Made by a program: the position numbers and the translations under genes. This document shows, piece by piece, positions 45,590 to 56,625 of a stretch of DNA of 64,000 nt (position 1 is the first letter of the stretch; each line of letters opens with the position of its first letter). The stretch spans positions 1,312,059,324-1,312,123,323 of the forward strand of contig NC_090444.1 of assembly GCF_031143425.1 (NCBI RefSeq), given 5' to 3'. A model generated the notes under the pieces. It was not told the DNA's origin. It did not search any database and worked only from the letters and a program-made list of their open reading frames with translations. The DNA comes from Pleurodeles waltl (lineage: Eukaryota; Chordata; Amphibia; Caudata; Salamandridae).

Positions 45590-47460
45590 CCTCACTCAAG
45601 TAATAAACACAATCCTTGTCAGTGTGAAGCACAATAGTCACTAAATAAACCTGTGCTTAACCCTGTGGTAGGTTGGCACAAAAGTAGTCAGGCTTAACGT
45701 AGAGGCAATGTGTAAAGTATTTATGCAGCACTCAAACAGTTATGAAGTGAAAACACAATACATGAAAAATCCCAACCCAATTTAGAAAAAATAGAGTACA
45801 TTTTAACAAATAGAATGACATCAAAATGACAGAAATCCAAAAAGTTAACATTTCAGATGAAAATAGCTCAAAAAAGCACAAACTGTCAACTGTGGGTATC
45901 TGGTCATGCTGGACCATGTCAAAGTCCCAGGTTCAAGTTAACCACAATGGGCCACTGTTTGGATGCTGTGACTAGATTTCTCCTGGTGAAGAGTTTACCT
46001 TCTACTCAGTCCAGTTCCACTCAAGGAGCCTCAGTCAGAGCTTTGTGTTGGTGTTGACCGCAAGAAGATCATTGTAGGCACAAAGAGCAGGTTGGCGTCA
46101 GAGCTTAACTTTAGTGGAAAACGCTGGAAGTCATTGCTAAAGTGAAGAGCAGGTCACCATCAGATTGTTGCATTTGTAGAAGACACAGGCATTCATTTGG
46201 GGTAGCAAAGAGCCCAAAACCTCTGGATTTTCACCTGCAGTCCAATGTTTACATTTTTAAGGTTGGAGGAGTACACTCTACCACCAGCCAAGGGTTCAGG
46301 ATCTGGGGAGTTACCTCTTGGGATCAGGACTCACTCCAGCAGTGGGCAGCAGCAGGGTCAAGGCAGGCCCAGTTGGTGTTGGTCTCCTGAACAGTTACCT
46401 CTGAAAGCTTGTTGAGTCCCTGTAGCTCAAACAGGAGGTTAGTCAACTGACATCTGGCATCACTTCTGGGATGTGGATTGAAGGCAAGCAGGTCTAGGCT
46501 TTCTTCTTCAGAAAGCAGGGCAGTCCTTCTTCTGAATCCTTGTAGATCCAGGAGTGTTCTAATGAGAGATGTCTGAGGTGCCACTTTTATACCTAGTGTC
46601 AGTCCCTGTGAATGGGCTGTCTAACCCTGGTCAGATCCTCCTCTTCCCTTGAGGTTGGCTCCAATATGTCTAGAGTAACAAAAAGCGGGTAGGGCAAGGA
46701 GTCAATTGCATTTGCCAATGCCAAGACAGACAGCTTCAGAAGTCAGTAGGGGGTGAGCATAGCCCCCAGGCTACCCTTTCAAGTTCTGGAGGGCTGAGAA
46801 CAAACATTCAGGTCATCATGCTCAGGAGAGGGACACCCTTCCCCACACTCAGGACCATTTTGTCTCCTGTCTGGAATGAATGCACACCACACCAGAGCCA
46901 TTAACAGTCATATGACCCAATAAACAGTTAGAAAGACTCATTTGGCTTAGGCAGGAAAACACAAACTTTCTAAAAGTGGCATTTTCACAATAGTAACTTA
47001 AAATCCAACTTTATCGTTAAAGAGCATATTAAATTACAATTCAAATGAGTGGGAGATGTATTTCTCTATCTGCTCCCAAACTGAAGTAATCACTTGTTAA
47101 GTGTAATATGTGACCCAATCTTAGTCTCTATGAGAGCTGGCCTTGCCACATTGAAAAACGACCAGGAGGTTTTTCAACCTCAGGCCATATAAAACTTAAG
47201 TACATATGCCCTACTTTTTAAATACCATGCACCCTACCCTATTTGCATTTAGGGCCTACTGTAGGGTCAACCTACAAGCATTAAAAGGATGGGTTTAGCC
47301 TGGCAAAAAGTTTATTTTGTTATGTAAAAATGTCATTTTAAAACTGCACTAGAAGCTGCAGTGGCAGGGCTGAGAAATGTTCACTGTGCTACTGTAGTAG
47401 TGTTTATGTGCGATAACAGCAATTTGTGACTCTTACTGATCCCTTAATAGTGATTCGGTA
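45590..47460 (+). repeat. Repeat X, copy 3
   Basis: The left part (45640-45790) parallels 8990-9170 and the right part (46970-47330) parallels 13090-13340 plus 18429 on, with the LTR-like and TTAA elements absent. It therefore approximates the uninterrupted form of copy 2. No domain was recognised in its frames (up to 86 codons). Confidence 0.6.
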
Positions 47461-48364
47461 CCTTGCAACTGTTATTTTTACAAAATCGCTATTTGGAATG
47501 AGTATGTTTTTTTACATTTGACACAGTGATTTCTAAATATTGATTTCTTAATATTCACTATTTAGGGATTTCTATTTCTTGAATTTATCAATATAGAGAC
47601 CACTAATACGAGCAGTTCATGCCATGGCTGACAATGTGCTACCTCGAGACCATCCTCTTTCGGATTCCAATCAGTAGACCAAATTTTCTTCTGTTTACCC
47701 CATGTACACGGCTGGGATTTTTATCCATTGACTTTTTCAAAATTTTGTGCTTATGATACCACAGTGATTTTCTATTCAATTTCTTTACGCAATCATAGCA
47801 AATCACATTTTACCAAATATATTTTTCACAGAGATCTCAGTATCAAATTCTTTGTATTCTTCATCAATTTTTAAATCATTGTCAAACAAGCCCACTCTTG
47901 GGAACTGGCCTCTACTATTTTGGTAACTTGCACTGTGGATCACAAGATCATTAACCAAAGAAAAAGTAATCTATTTCCACTTATTATTACATCTGCTTGA
48001 TAGAAAGTGAAGTTTCCTAACCAAGTTATGAAGCATCTGATGTACACTAACTTAAAACGTTCTTGCAAACTGTGTCTCTGTATTTCAGATATTTGCTTTA
48101 TATAATTTCCTCTACAGACTCAATGATACATTGCTTCATATGCCTAATATTTTTACGGCGATGCAAGATTATCCCCATGGTTACTCTCGACTCTTACACT
48201 TACTCCAAAAGATACAAATTTACAAAACATAGAAGTGAATAAAATTGTAGTCTAACACTTCTTTGTGACTGGGCAAGAAATCTTGGTAATCCACTGATGT
48301 ATCAGTCTCAAGCCTGCCAAGCAGGGCTCCTAAATTGATTAAATGTAAAAAAAAAATGTTTGAC
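47461..48364. other. AT-rich stretch, nothing recognised
   Basis: No coding motif or terminal repeat. Contains short words such as AAATCGCTATTTGG that look repetitive, but no boundary could be set. Confidence 0.4.
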
Positions 48365-49690
48365 TGTAGGAAAGTGCCTCTTTTGATATGGTTTCCCCAT
48401 CCACCAGTTTTTGCCTGGCTTCTGGTGCAATATCGACTGAAAATGCACAGGGTCCCTTCTAAACAGATCCCCAGTGCCAGATCTCTCTCCCTAAAACTTC
48501 ACAGTCATTTTACCCAGTTGGCAAACCTTTAGTTGTCACTGTAAGTCTCTCGTAAATAATACTCCTGGCAACTAGGGCATGGGGTATTAAATGAAGGCCC
48601 CTGAGAGCTTCAGCACAGTTTCTGCCACCCTCAGGGGCCCTCTCATCTAAGTGCACACAGTGCTGCCTTTGCGGGCTGCGTGTCTTGGTACAGACCTAAA
48701 AAGTAAACATGACATGGCACACAGCCTGTGTACCCTGTCCCCTGCATACTGCATGCTATATATGTAAGTCACCCCTCTGACAGGCCTTCCAGCCCTAAAG
48801 GGATGGAGCATTTTATTACATGTGAGGACATACCTGCATGAGCAGATAAGCCCCTGCTATGTCTTTGTTGATTCTCAGACATAGAAAGTGAACAGTTCAG
48901 ACAATTTAAGTACATATGCTGACACTGGTCATTATGAGTTCCCCAGCTACATGATGGCTTCTCTGACAATAAGGATGTTTGATATCAAACATCTCATATT
49001 ATTAAACCCTCACTGAATCCAGTGATGGATTTATCAATACATGTACTCAGAGGATACCTTAGAAGTGTCCCCTTGAAACGTACCAACCCCTGGAGTGGGC
49101 ACTGACTAGTTAGAACCAGTGCAGCCACTTTAGACAGAGCTCTGGCCCCCTGAGGTGAGAGCCAATGCTCTTGATGGCTCAGAACAAAGGCCTGCTCTGG
49201 GCAGAGGTGTGACCTCCTCTACCAGGCAGGATGGACATTCCAGGTTTGGGAGCTTCAAAGGCCTTACCACCTTTGAAATGCGACCCAGGCCCCTCCAATA
49301 GTGGAGATGGCCGACCCCCAGTTCCTGACCCCACTTTCAGTGCAGGACTGGCAGGAAAACTAGGTAAATTAGGAGGAGTGCCCACTTCATGCCAGTCCCC
49401 CCCTAGAGTGGATGAACTGAAGTGGACACTACTTTTTAAATTGCTCTATCTTGCATGGAAGGAATTAGGCGAATAGGGTTAGAGCTGTGCCACTTCCCTA
49501 AGGAAGTGATCATAGGAAGAGTGTGGTCACCCTAAAGGTGAATAGCCCATTGGCTACCACCTGGCACTCCCGTATTGCCCCTAAATTAAGTATTTAGGTG
49601 GCACCCCTGAACCTTAGAATCAGTTTCCTATCAACCTAAGACGTGCAGGCAAAACAGAAGTCACCTGGCAGAGAAGAGTGAAGACACCAA
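48365..49690 (+). mobile_element. LTR-like family Y, copy 3 (left part)
   Basis: Starts TGTAGGAAAGTGCCTC at 48365, equivalent to the left end of the 9479 element. Shared internal text includes CCCCTCTGACAGGCCTTCCAGCCCTAA (9850-9880 has a close match) and the ATATCAAACATCTCATATTATTAAACCC region (compare 10050-10080). The right part and the CTTCCTACA end are missing; it stops where a MITE-like terminus (49691) and a LINE fragment begin. Confidence 0.62.
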
Positions 49691-49712
49691 GGGCCTGATT
49701 TATACTTTTTTG
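49691..49712 (+). repeat. Single terminus of a Harbinger-type MITE
   Basis: GGGCCTGATTTATACTTTTT resembles the ends at 40023 and 50037, but no partner end was found nearby; probably a truncated element. Confidence 0.45.
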
Positions 49713-50280
49713 ATTGACTAAGAGGAAGCACTGCTCCTCAGATAAATTGAAGGCATGGTTTAGATTGAAATCCCCTGTAAAAATAGTAGAAATGGTAGCA
49801 AGCCCATTGGAGACTACATTACAAATGTTTATAAATTCTCTAATCTTCTGGTCTTTCTCTTTGAAACATTAATGAAGAAAAGTGTTAATCAGAATCATTG
49901 TGACACCGGCATCGGAAAAACTATCTGCTTTCAACTCTAGTGTCTGTACACAGTGAGATTTATAATTTAAAGTTTTACTGTAAATTTTAAACTGTTTGTG
50001 ACATAAACAACCAACCTTCATTTAGCTTTACACTTAGGCCCATATTTATACTTTTTTTGTGCCGCCTTAACGTCATTTTGTGACATAAAAGTGACGCAGA
50101 TGTACAAAAAATAACTGTATTATTGTATTTATTTTCATAAATCTGGCCCTTAGTATGTTCTCGTGTGGTTGTAGAGCCCGTATTTCTTGCTGCAATAAGA
50201 TCTCATATTGTGACAAAAAAAACCTTGGTCAGTCGCCCTTTCAATCAAACCTGCAGCGACCAAGATAAAGTTGTAGAACA
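49700..50280 (-). pseudogene. LINE A-family endonuclease fragment, split by a MITE
   Basis: On the minus strand, QKIREFINICNVVSN and STIFTGDFNLNHAFN (about 49745-49870) give the TGDFN motif of APE endonucleases. Preceding text VTMILINTFLH aligns with QTLIVINVYI of LINE A and HLLAIINVCI of the 57-61 kb copy. The N-terminal side appears to continue at 50155-50280 (FLSQYEILLQQEIRAL), beyond a 113-bp MITE. A truncated pseudogene. Confidence 0.62.
50037..50149. mobile_element. 113-bp Harbinger-type MITE
   Basis: Ends GGCCCATATTTATAC and, reverse complemented, GGGCCAGATTTATG, flanked by TTA on both sides (50034-50036 and 50150-50152). It interrupts the LINE endonuclease fragment and is related to the 871-bp element at 40 kb. 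Confidence 0.68.
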
Positions 50281-51040
50281 TTTGTATGACTACTTTTATT
50301 GTATAACATGCATCTTTTCAGGTGGCTAGGCAAATGCCTCGGTTTGAGCACAGAGCTATTGGCAACTAGGCCTTGTCTTTGCTAATTTGAGAGTCATCCT
50401 TTGAAGATAAGGTCAAAAGTGAAACACTTCTATTGAAAGTTTTATTGCAATCTATCTAAACAGCAGCAACTGTTTTTTATATGGGTATAAGAGCTCCTTG
50501 GGCTCCTTTCAAATGTCAAACAATATGCTCTTGCCTGAGTCTCTTATTTCTCTGCACAATATCTGTTTGTAAAGGCATGTAATATAGCTGGATAGTAAGG
50601 CTTAGGGACCTTACATATTTTAATTTCCTATGAATCAAATATTAATCAATTAGACCAAATTAAATGGGCTACCCCATAACTATTGCCAATTACTTCAATT
50701 AGTCCTAACCTTTTGAAAACAGAAAATAATTTCTGGAGTTGAAATGGCTGAGGTTAAACCGCAACAAATCAACAACATTGCCTTTATGAAGAATGCCACG
50801 AGGGATCTGTATTCCAGGAAAAAAACTGAGCTTCAAATATGAGTAGCCAGGGTAATTCTCTTTTTGAGACTTTCCATATTCTAAAGAAATTCCATGTGAA
50901 TCTATAAACTCACAAGCAGATGTAGCAAATGAGGTTTGCTTAATCTGACCCCAAGACTATTTTACACTAGTGCACTGTTACCCCAGGTCCCTGTCTAGCT
51001 CAGCCAGTCTGGGCCAAGGGCAGGTACTTCCTTGCATGAT
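50281..51040. other. Unassigned stretch
   Basis: No recognisable domain or repeat ends. May include more of the LINE A-family fragment. Confidence 0.35.
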
Positions 51041-51766
51041 GTCACACGTACACGCATAGTATTACGGCAGGGCGAAGTGAGACAGCTCTTTCTGTTCCTG
51101 GCGGCGGCAACAGAGAAACACTGAACTGGTTGAGCCGTATCAGCTGCACCAACCACTTTAGCCTTACCAGAACTGGGTTGAGCAGTTTGAGTGAAGCGGG
51201 GCTATTCCGGCAGGTCCTAGGCTGCAAAGAAGGATGTGGTAGGACATGTATGGTACGCGTCTGCCCCAGTCTGCCTGCTCGATGCACGCCGCATCACACC
51301 CCCTCTGCTTCTTTCCCTGCAAGTTTTACAGAAAGCTTCACTATACATCGGCACCCATTCAGTGACACAGTCTGTTTAGTGTAAAAGGCCATTTATTTAG
51401 GACAGGATTGCAACTTGTACATAACTTTTAACTTTCAACAAAAACAAACTTTAGGTACACCACCCTTTTAATTTCTCCTTGTCATCCTTTTCACTCATTC
51501 CTTCACTTTTCACTTCCATTCCCCCATAACACATTCCCCTTTTCCTTTCATGCCCATCCTGCTTCGGGCATCCCCCACACTCTCATCCTTCACCTGCTTC
51601 TTTTCCCCCTGGAAGGGTGGCTAGGCCTGCATCGGACTCTCCACCCTCCCCCATTTACTGCCACCCAGCTTAACCCTATTGGCGTTTTGCTGCCCCACCA
51701 GCACACACTACTGCAACATAACATCTTTAAACCTTCTCTTTGAACCATATCTTCTCGCCCCACTAG

Positions 51767-52346
51767 TCAACCACGAGTAACCTGAGGTCGTGTAAGGTAA
51801 GAAGCATTTCCCAACTCGGACAGCTGCACACCATCAGCCCTGAAAAGCACTTTATCTTGCTCCGTGATGTCCTTATGTCTTAAAAACTTGATATAATGAG
51901 CCCAACAGAAAACCCTCATAGCCCGATTGAGCTTTTTACGAGCCCATTCTATGGCTCTCTGCTTCATATCCCCTCTCCATGTTCGTCGAGGCACAAACTC
52001 CATCCATACTAAGCGTGTGCCGTGCAATTTCTGTCCAAACAGTTCCAAGTCTCGCTGCATATGTTGCAGTAGGGTGAGCCCACACAGTTTCACCAGATCA
52101 TTCTCCCCAAGATGGATTAATAGCAGATTGGGACAACCCCAATTCGGTAAGACAGATCTTATAAAGGGAAGCAAATTACCCCACCTCATGCCACTCTTTC
52201 CCCACCAGAATATTTCATGCTGGTTACTAGGCAGTCCTAATGCTCGTCCCTGAATCTGCTTCTCTGCAAATTTTGCCACCCAGTGGATAAACGAGTGCCC
52301 GACCAGCCACGTGACCATTTTTGATCTCCTGGACCGGACACACAAC
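51767..52346 (-). CDS. Ngaro SGNH/GDSL hydrolase-like domain
   Basis: The open frame (219 codons from 52426) is uninterrupted; homology begins at VTWLVGHSFIHWVAKFAEK. Block I Ser is in GHSFI, block II Gly in GKSGMRW, and block III in IHLGENDLV with the Asn. The C-terminal D-x-x-H box reads DGVQLSELGN: the Asp is kept but the catalytic His is Gln (CAG). SGNH-like proteins occur in Ngaro and some LINEs; they resemble esterases/acetylhydrolases, and their role in retrotransposition is unknown. It starts just after a candidate splice acceptor at 52347, so it may be the second exon of a recombinase fusion. An intact frame lacking one catalytic residue. Confidence 0.83.
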
Positions 52347-52441
52347 CTGCAAAGAAAACAAACTGTAATATAGCCTTTTGCCATCCTTCCCATACCAGAC
52401 GCCAAAAACTCCCCACCCCCCCTCACCCCCAGCTAACTTAC
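52347..52441 (-). other. Candidate 95-nt intron between recombinase and SGNH exons
   Basis: On the minus strand a GTAAGT donor (from 52441) lies shortly after the recombinase stop, and the acceptor TTGTTTTCTTTGCAG ends at 52347, followed by sequence in the SGNH frame. If the recombinase TGA was once a sense codon, splicing would fuse the two proteins. Confidence 0.5.
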
Positions 52442-52463
52442 TCAAAATGTTGATACCCATAAA

Positions 52464-53345
52464 TCAAGGCCTAACGTATCGCTCACAGCACCTAGATTTC
52501 CATCTCCCAATTCGCTTAATCTGTGCCCAGTCCCGTCCCAGATGCGCCGCAGCTGTAGCTGCTCCTATTGTGAAAGAATGTGTGCCATAACCTAGTGCTT
52601 GCCGACCTGTCCGTCGCAACGCCATCCTTAACAACTGGAAGGCTGTAAGCTTTGTTCCATAAACATGGTTAAAAAACCCACTCCCCCCGAAGGACCTCCT
52701 CAAAACCTGAAAACTCATCCATTCCAAAACCAAGCTGCTGCATCACCCCCTTTTTCCAACCACATCCATTTCCCTTTCCCTAGCTGATCAGTTTTTGACC
52801 GCCTGAGCCATATGCCCAAACGTACTCCATGCATACAAACCTCCCCAACTTTCACACCCACAGATTTCCCCACTCTCAGAAGCTCAGACACTCAAAAGGT
52901 GCCAAAAAACATCCACACCATACATAAATAGAAAAGAGCCAACTCAAACGCATCCGCACAGCATACTGGCAAAACATGCAGTATTTCCAGTAACAGCTCA
53001 AAGGTAATTAGTTCCTTGACTGCCTTGACTGACTCTGCTCTGACCCGTCCGCAACCTTTCAACATCTTCCCCAACAGATCGTCCTTATCTGGATCGAAAC
53101 CAAAAAACAACTTCCCATAAAAGGAAACCCCTGCCAACTTGCCCCCAATCGTGGCGGACGACATACCCCTCTGTATCAGAAGAAGCACAAACCGCAAAGC
53201 ACGTAACTCAAGCTCTCTGTTGCTCTGTAGCCAGAAATTGCCCCAAAAACTTTCATAACTTTGAAACTCCAACCATGCAAGTCGGTAGCTCTGCCGGGTG
53301 GATTCCGCTAAAGACATCTCCACCAGCCCAAATGTCTTCTGGGAC
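52464..53345 (-). pseudogene. Ngaro tyrosine recombinase with both catalytic Arg codons lost
   Basis: The N-terminal core-binding domain SLAESTRQSYRLAWLEFQSY lies in the 52892-53464 frame. The first catalytic Arg motif (FRVSEL in relatives) reads F-stop-VSEL at about 52895, a CGA-to-TGA type change. LRRSKTDQLGKG, with the catalytic Lys, follows near 52800. The second box reads GTHSFTIGAATAAA (52570-52595): HxxR has become HxxT (ACA for AGA). IGRWKSRCCERYVRP holds the Trp and the Tyr nucleophile. An enzyme of this type integrates circular copies; this copy is dead on several counts. Confidence 0.86.
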
Positions 53346-53349
53346 GCTG

Positions 53350-53910
53350 TCTTGGTCTGTTCTGCTCCTGGTGCCAGGCTGCAAAATCTGTGAACGAGAC
53401 AGGGTATCTGCAATCTCGTTGTACATGCCAGGTATGTGTGCTGCTTTAAAAAAAAAACATTCAATGATAAGCATCAAAGCATGAAATGCTTCAACAAATG
53501 CAGCACCCTGAGATCTTTCGCTCTATGACTGTTCACTAGATCTACAACTTTCATGTTGTCGACATGAAAAACTACAGTTGTGTTCGCAAGTTCATCTCCC
53601 CATACTGCCAGTGCCACCAGTATTGGAAAAAATTCCAGAAAAGCAATGCTCCTACCTTGCTGAAGCCATTTTCTTGGTCATGTCTCCGAACACCATCTCC
53701 AATCCCAAAAGATCCCAAAACCTGAGGCCCCTGCTGCATCAGAGAATATCTGGACCTGCCAGACCGTTGTCTTCCTCATGGAAGTACATGGAGATACCAT
53801 GTAACCATGTCAGAAACGTTTCCCACACCCTGATGTCTTCTGTCAGCCCCACTGACACGCGAATCCTGTGGTGTGGAAGAGCAACCCCAGACATAGCTAG
53901 CCCCAGTCAC
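53350..53910 (-). pseudogene. Ngaro RNase H
   Basis: Continues from the RT with several frame changes. Readable pieces include a FMSTT/VFHVDN-like segment, NSHRAKDLRVLHLLKHFML (about 53480-53530) and, in the 53253-53477 frame, AAHIPGMYNEIADTLSRSQ, the C-terminal RNase H motif with the last Asp and the LSR signature that precedes the recombinase. Confidence 0.72.
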
Positions 53911-54790
53911 CTACAAAAAGTCCTGCCCCCCCCGAACAACCCTACGAGCAAAATTGAGGTAACCCAAAAGCTTCTGTGCTGTTCGCAAATCAATCTTGTG
54001 CAAGGACCGTATGTGTCCTATCTTCTCAGGAGCCAAAGGTACCCCCACCTGTCGAGACAACCTCTCAAAGGAATTCAGGGCCCGCCCACAAGCCCCAGAT
54101 CCAGCCGCTCCGACAAAAAGGAAATCATCCAAATGATGAGCCACCTCCCAATGCCCACTAACTTTGGCAAAAACCCACTGTAAGAAGGTACTGAATGCTT
54201 CAAACAGCACACATGAGATGGTGCAGCCCATCGGGTGTACTCTGTCAACATAGATTGCCCCATCAAGCTGTATTCCCAGCAACGCAGAATCATCCGGGTG
54301 TATGGGCAGAAGCCTGAAAGCCAATTGGATGTCGGATTTTGCCAACTCTGGTCCCCTGCCGCACCCACAAACTAGTTTACTGTCATCGTCCACAGATGCG
54401 TACACCGCCCTAGTTCGTCTGGTGCAATGAAATCATTCACCGACGACCCCTCCGGCCATGACAAGTGATGTATAAGGCAAAACTCACCTGATGCCTTTTT
54501 TGGGACCACACCTAGCGGTGAAATCATAAGATCCTCAGTTGGCCAGTCATAAAATGGGCCCACAATTCTGCCCTATGACACTTCCTTGTCTAGTTTGTCC
54601 CTCACAACCTGTAGCATGTCTCTCGCAGACCCCAAATTGTCTGCCCATCTCCTCCTTCTCGGGCCCCGGTAGCTTACACGAAAACCCTCCCTGAATCCCC
54701 ATTCCAACTTGCAAGCCATGTCCTTATCTCGATAACCGTGCAGCCATGGCGAAAGAGCCTCCAGCCTAATTGGCGTAGGAGCCCTTTGGC
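53911..54790 (-). pseudogene. Ngaro reverse transcriptase
   Basis: Opens with TPIRLEALSPWLHGYRDKD and KLEWGFREGFRVSYRGP. An in-frame TAG at 54573 follows RDKLDKEVS, where the family has Gln (CAG to TAG). Next come VGPFYDWP and ISPLGVVPKKASGEFCLIHHLS. A 1-bp indel at about 54400-54410 separates this from the 53911-54405 frame, which has YASVDDDSK, the catalytic LAKSDIQLAFRLLPIHP, HPMGCTISCVLFEAFST and the active box VAHHLDDFLFVG. The catalytic Asp residues are present; the family usually has YLDDF, here HLDDF. Two lesions only. Confidence 0.88.
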
Positions 54791-54799
54791 GCAGGAGCG

Positions 54800-56625
54800 C
54801 CTTGCATGCCCCTGCCCTTGGTCGTTCTCCACTGCTCAGCCGGACTAGACAGTGAGAAACATTGAGTGACTGGGTACCGACCCCCGCATTTGAAGCAATC
54901 GTGTTTGAATTTGCAGGGATGCCTGGAACAAAAACCCTTTGTTGAAGTTCCAGCATGCTCCTGGCGTCGGTACCAGGGCCCATTGTCCAACACCCGCCCT
55001 GGGTGGGACAGGCCTGAAACAGCTTGTATACTGCTGGCAAGCCACTCGCGGTGTGCGTAGATGCTGTGGACTGTGAAGACGCCATCCCCTGCACCCATAA
55101 TTCAGGATCTACATCCCCCCATGGCTTATCAGGATTGACACTCACTCTCGCCCTAAACTCTCCATCGTGGCTCAGCCAAGCAAAACCCCCAAAATGCATC
55201 TGGGCCTTCTGTATAATGTCCATATACTTAAACAGTGCTATGGCCCTGTCCGGGAACTTCTCATAATAAATACTAGTGAATATAAAAAAAAGCTGAGGTC
55301 CAATTGTCCATTGTTATTGGTACCCTCAGTCGGCAAGCTAAATTCCACTCTTCTTCTTTAGAACCTTTCTTGGCCTGTATGTCTCTATGTAAAAATTTAA
55401 AAACATCTACATACTTGTGCCTCCATATCCTTGCCTTTGTCTTCTCTGCTACGTGGGAGCCCAGCGGCTTTGCTAAACCCATGTAGGGGAGCCTCTTTTG
55501 TGTGTCCCCCTTCCTTGTCCTCAGACCCCGTAGCATCCCCAATTGCCTTGTCCCCAGTCTCGCTCATCACCGCCTCACCTGAGTCCGTCTGTGCGCTGTC
55601 ACCTTCCTGTGTCGCCCTTGCCGCAGGAGTCTCATGAACTGAAAAATCTCCCACCCCAATGGACTTGTGTATGTTAACCCCAATCGCTCCTGTCCCTTCC
55701 CCCCATACTGACCACCAATCGCCCTTACCTTTACCACGTGACACCAAGGGCTGCATTCCTCTCCTTGCCCCGTGACCACACGCCAGTCCATGAAACACCT
55801 CCTGTGGTTCACCACCTGCCTTGTTTTCCTGTAATACAGAAACAGATGAGGGGGTTGCGCAGCTCCTGTGCCCTCTCCCCCTCCCTCTACTACCACTCAC
55901 CCCAGCATCATGAATCTCCCCGTCCTCCCACTCATCCATCTTCTCCTCATAATCGAGCTCCACCACATCATCCTCACCCATCTTCCACCTGCCGTCATCT
56001 ACACCAGGCATCAGCACATTGGGTAACGGATCCGACGCTTGTCCCCCATGGCGCAAACCATCTCTGCAAGGACCCCGTTCCCACGTCGTTGAGAAGGCCG
56101 CCAAAGACCCCTCTAATGCTTCAGACCAACATCCTGAGGCTGTGTTGCGCCCCGTTGGCATCACCTTTTTTCTGCCAGTCTCCACTACTGGCATCAACTC
56201 TCTGCGACCCTCATGGTCGTGTGTGCCACTCGTGCTCATCATGCCGCCAGACCCCCCGGCCGCACAAGCCTCTTGACCCCTTCCTGCCTCTACATGGGGC
56301 CCCCATACACAGCTGCCTCGCCCTGGTGGCTGGACCAGAGGTCCCAACATGTCTCTTACCTCTGATGGCCTCTTCAGCTGCCTGCCTCTTGCCCACGACC
56401 CTTCCCTGTCTCTACACAACTGTGCCCACCTCTCTTCTGTCTCTGCCACTATGCGCCTCAGGTCTTGTATCCTAGCCTCCAAATCCCAGGCATCCCGACT
56501 GCAAGCTTGTGCTGCCCTGCCCTGCTAGCCTCTGTGCCCTCCTGTGCTGCCCCCGGCATGCCCCCAGCCTGCCCTGCCTGCCCACTCAAAACCTTAGGGG
56601 TCCACCCATCGTGGCTTGTTGCCAT
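54800..56625 (-). pseudogene. Ngaro gag-like protein
   Basis: Probable start is ATG at about 56625 in good context (GCACCATGG); an indel then shifts to the 361-codon frame 55397-56482. That frame opens with a coiled coil (LEARIQDLRRIVAETEERWA) followed by a long low-complexity Gly/Arg/Glu region. Homology moves to the 55273-55542 frame (PLGSHVAEKTKARIWRHKYV) and then the 54573-55223 frame (MDIIQKAQMHFGGFAWL), the conserved Ngaro gag core. The zinc-binding end (CKFKHDCFKCGG, with upstream CWNFNKGF) is split between two frames near 54890-54960. The product would package element RNA. At least three frameshifts. Confidence 0.75.

Noticed and set aside
53578..54183. 201-codon plus-strand open frame
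   Set aside because: Antisense to the Ngaro RT and RNase H, which carry real motifs on the minus strand.
55738..56475. 245-codon plus-strand open frame
   Set aside because: It lies antisense to the Ngaro gag-like ORF; His/Pro/Ser-rich composition is the mirror of the Gly/Arg/Glu-rich gag and shows no domain.
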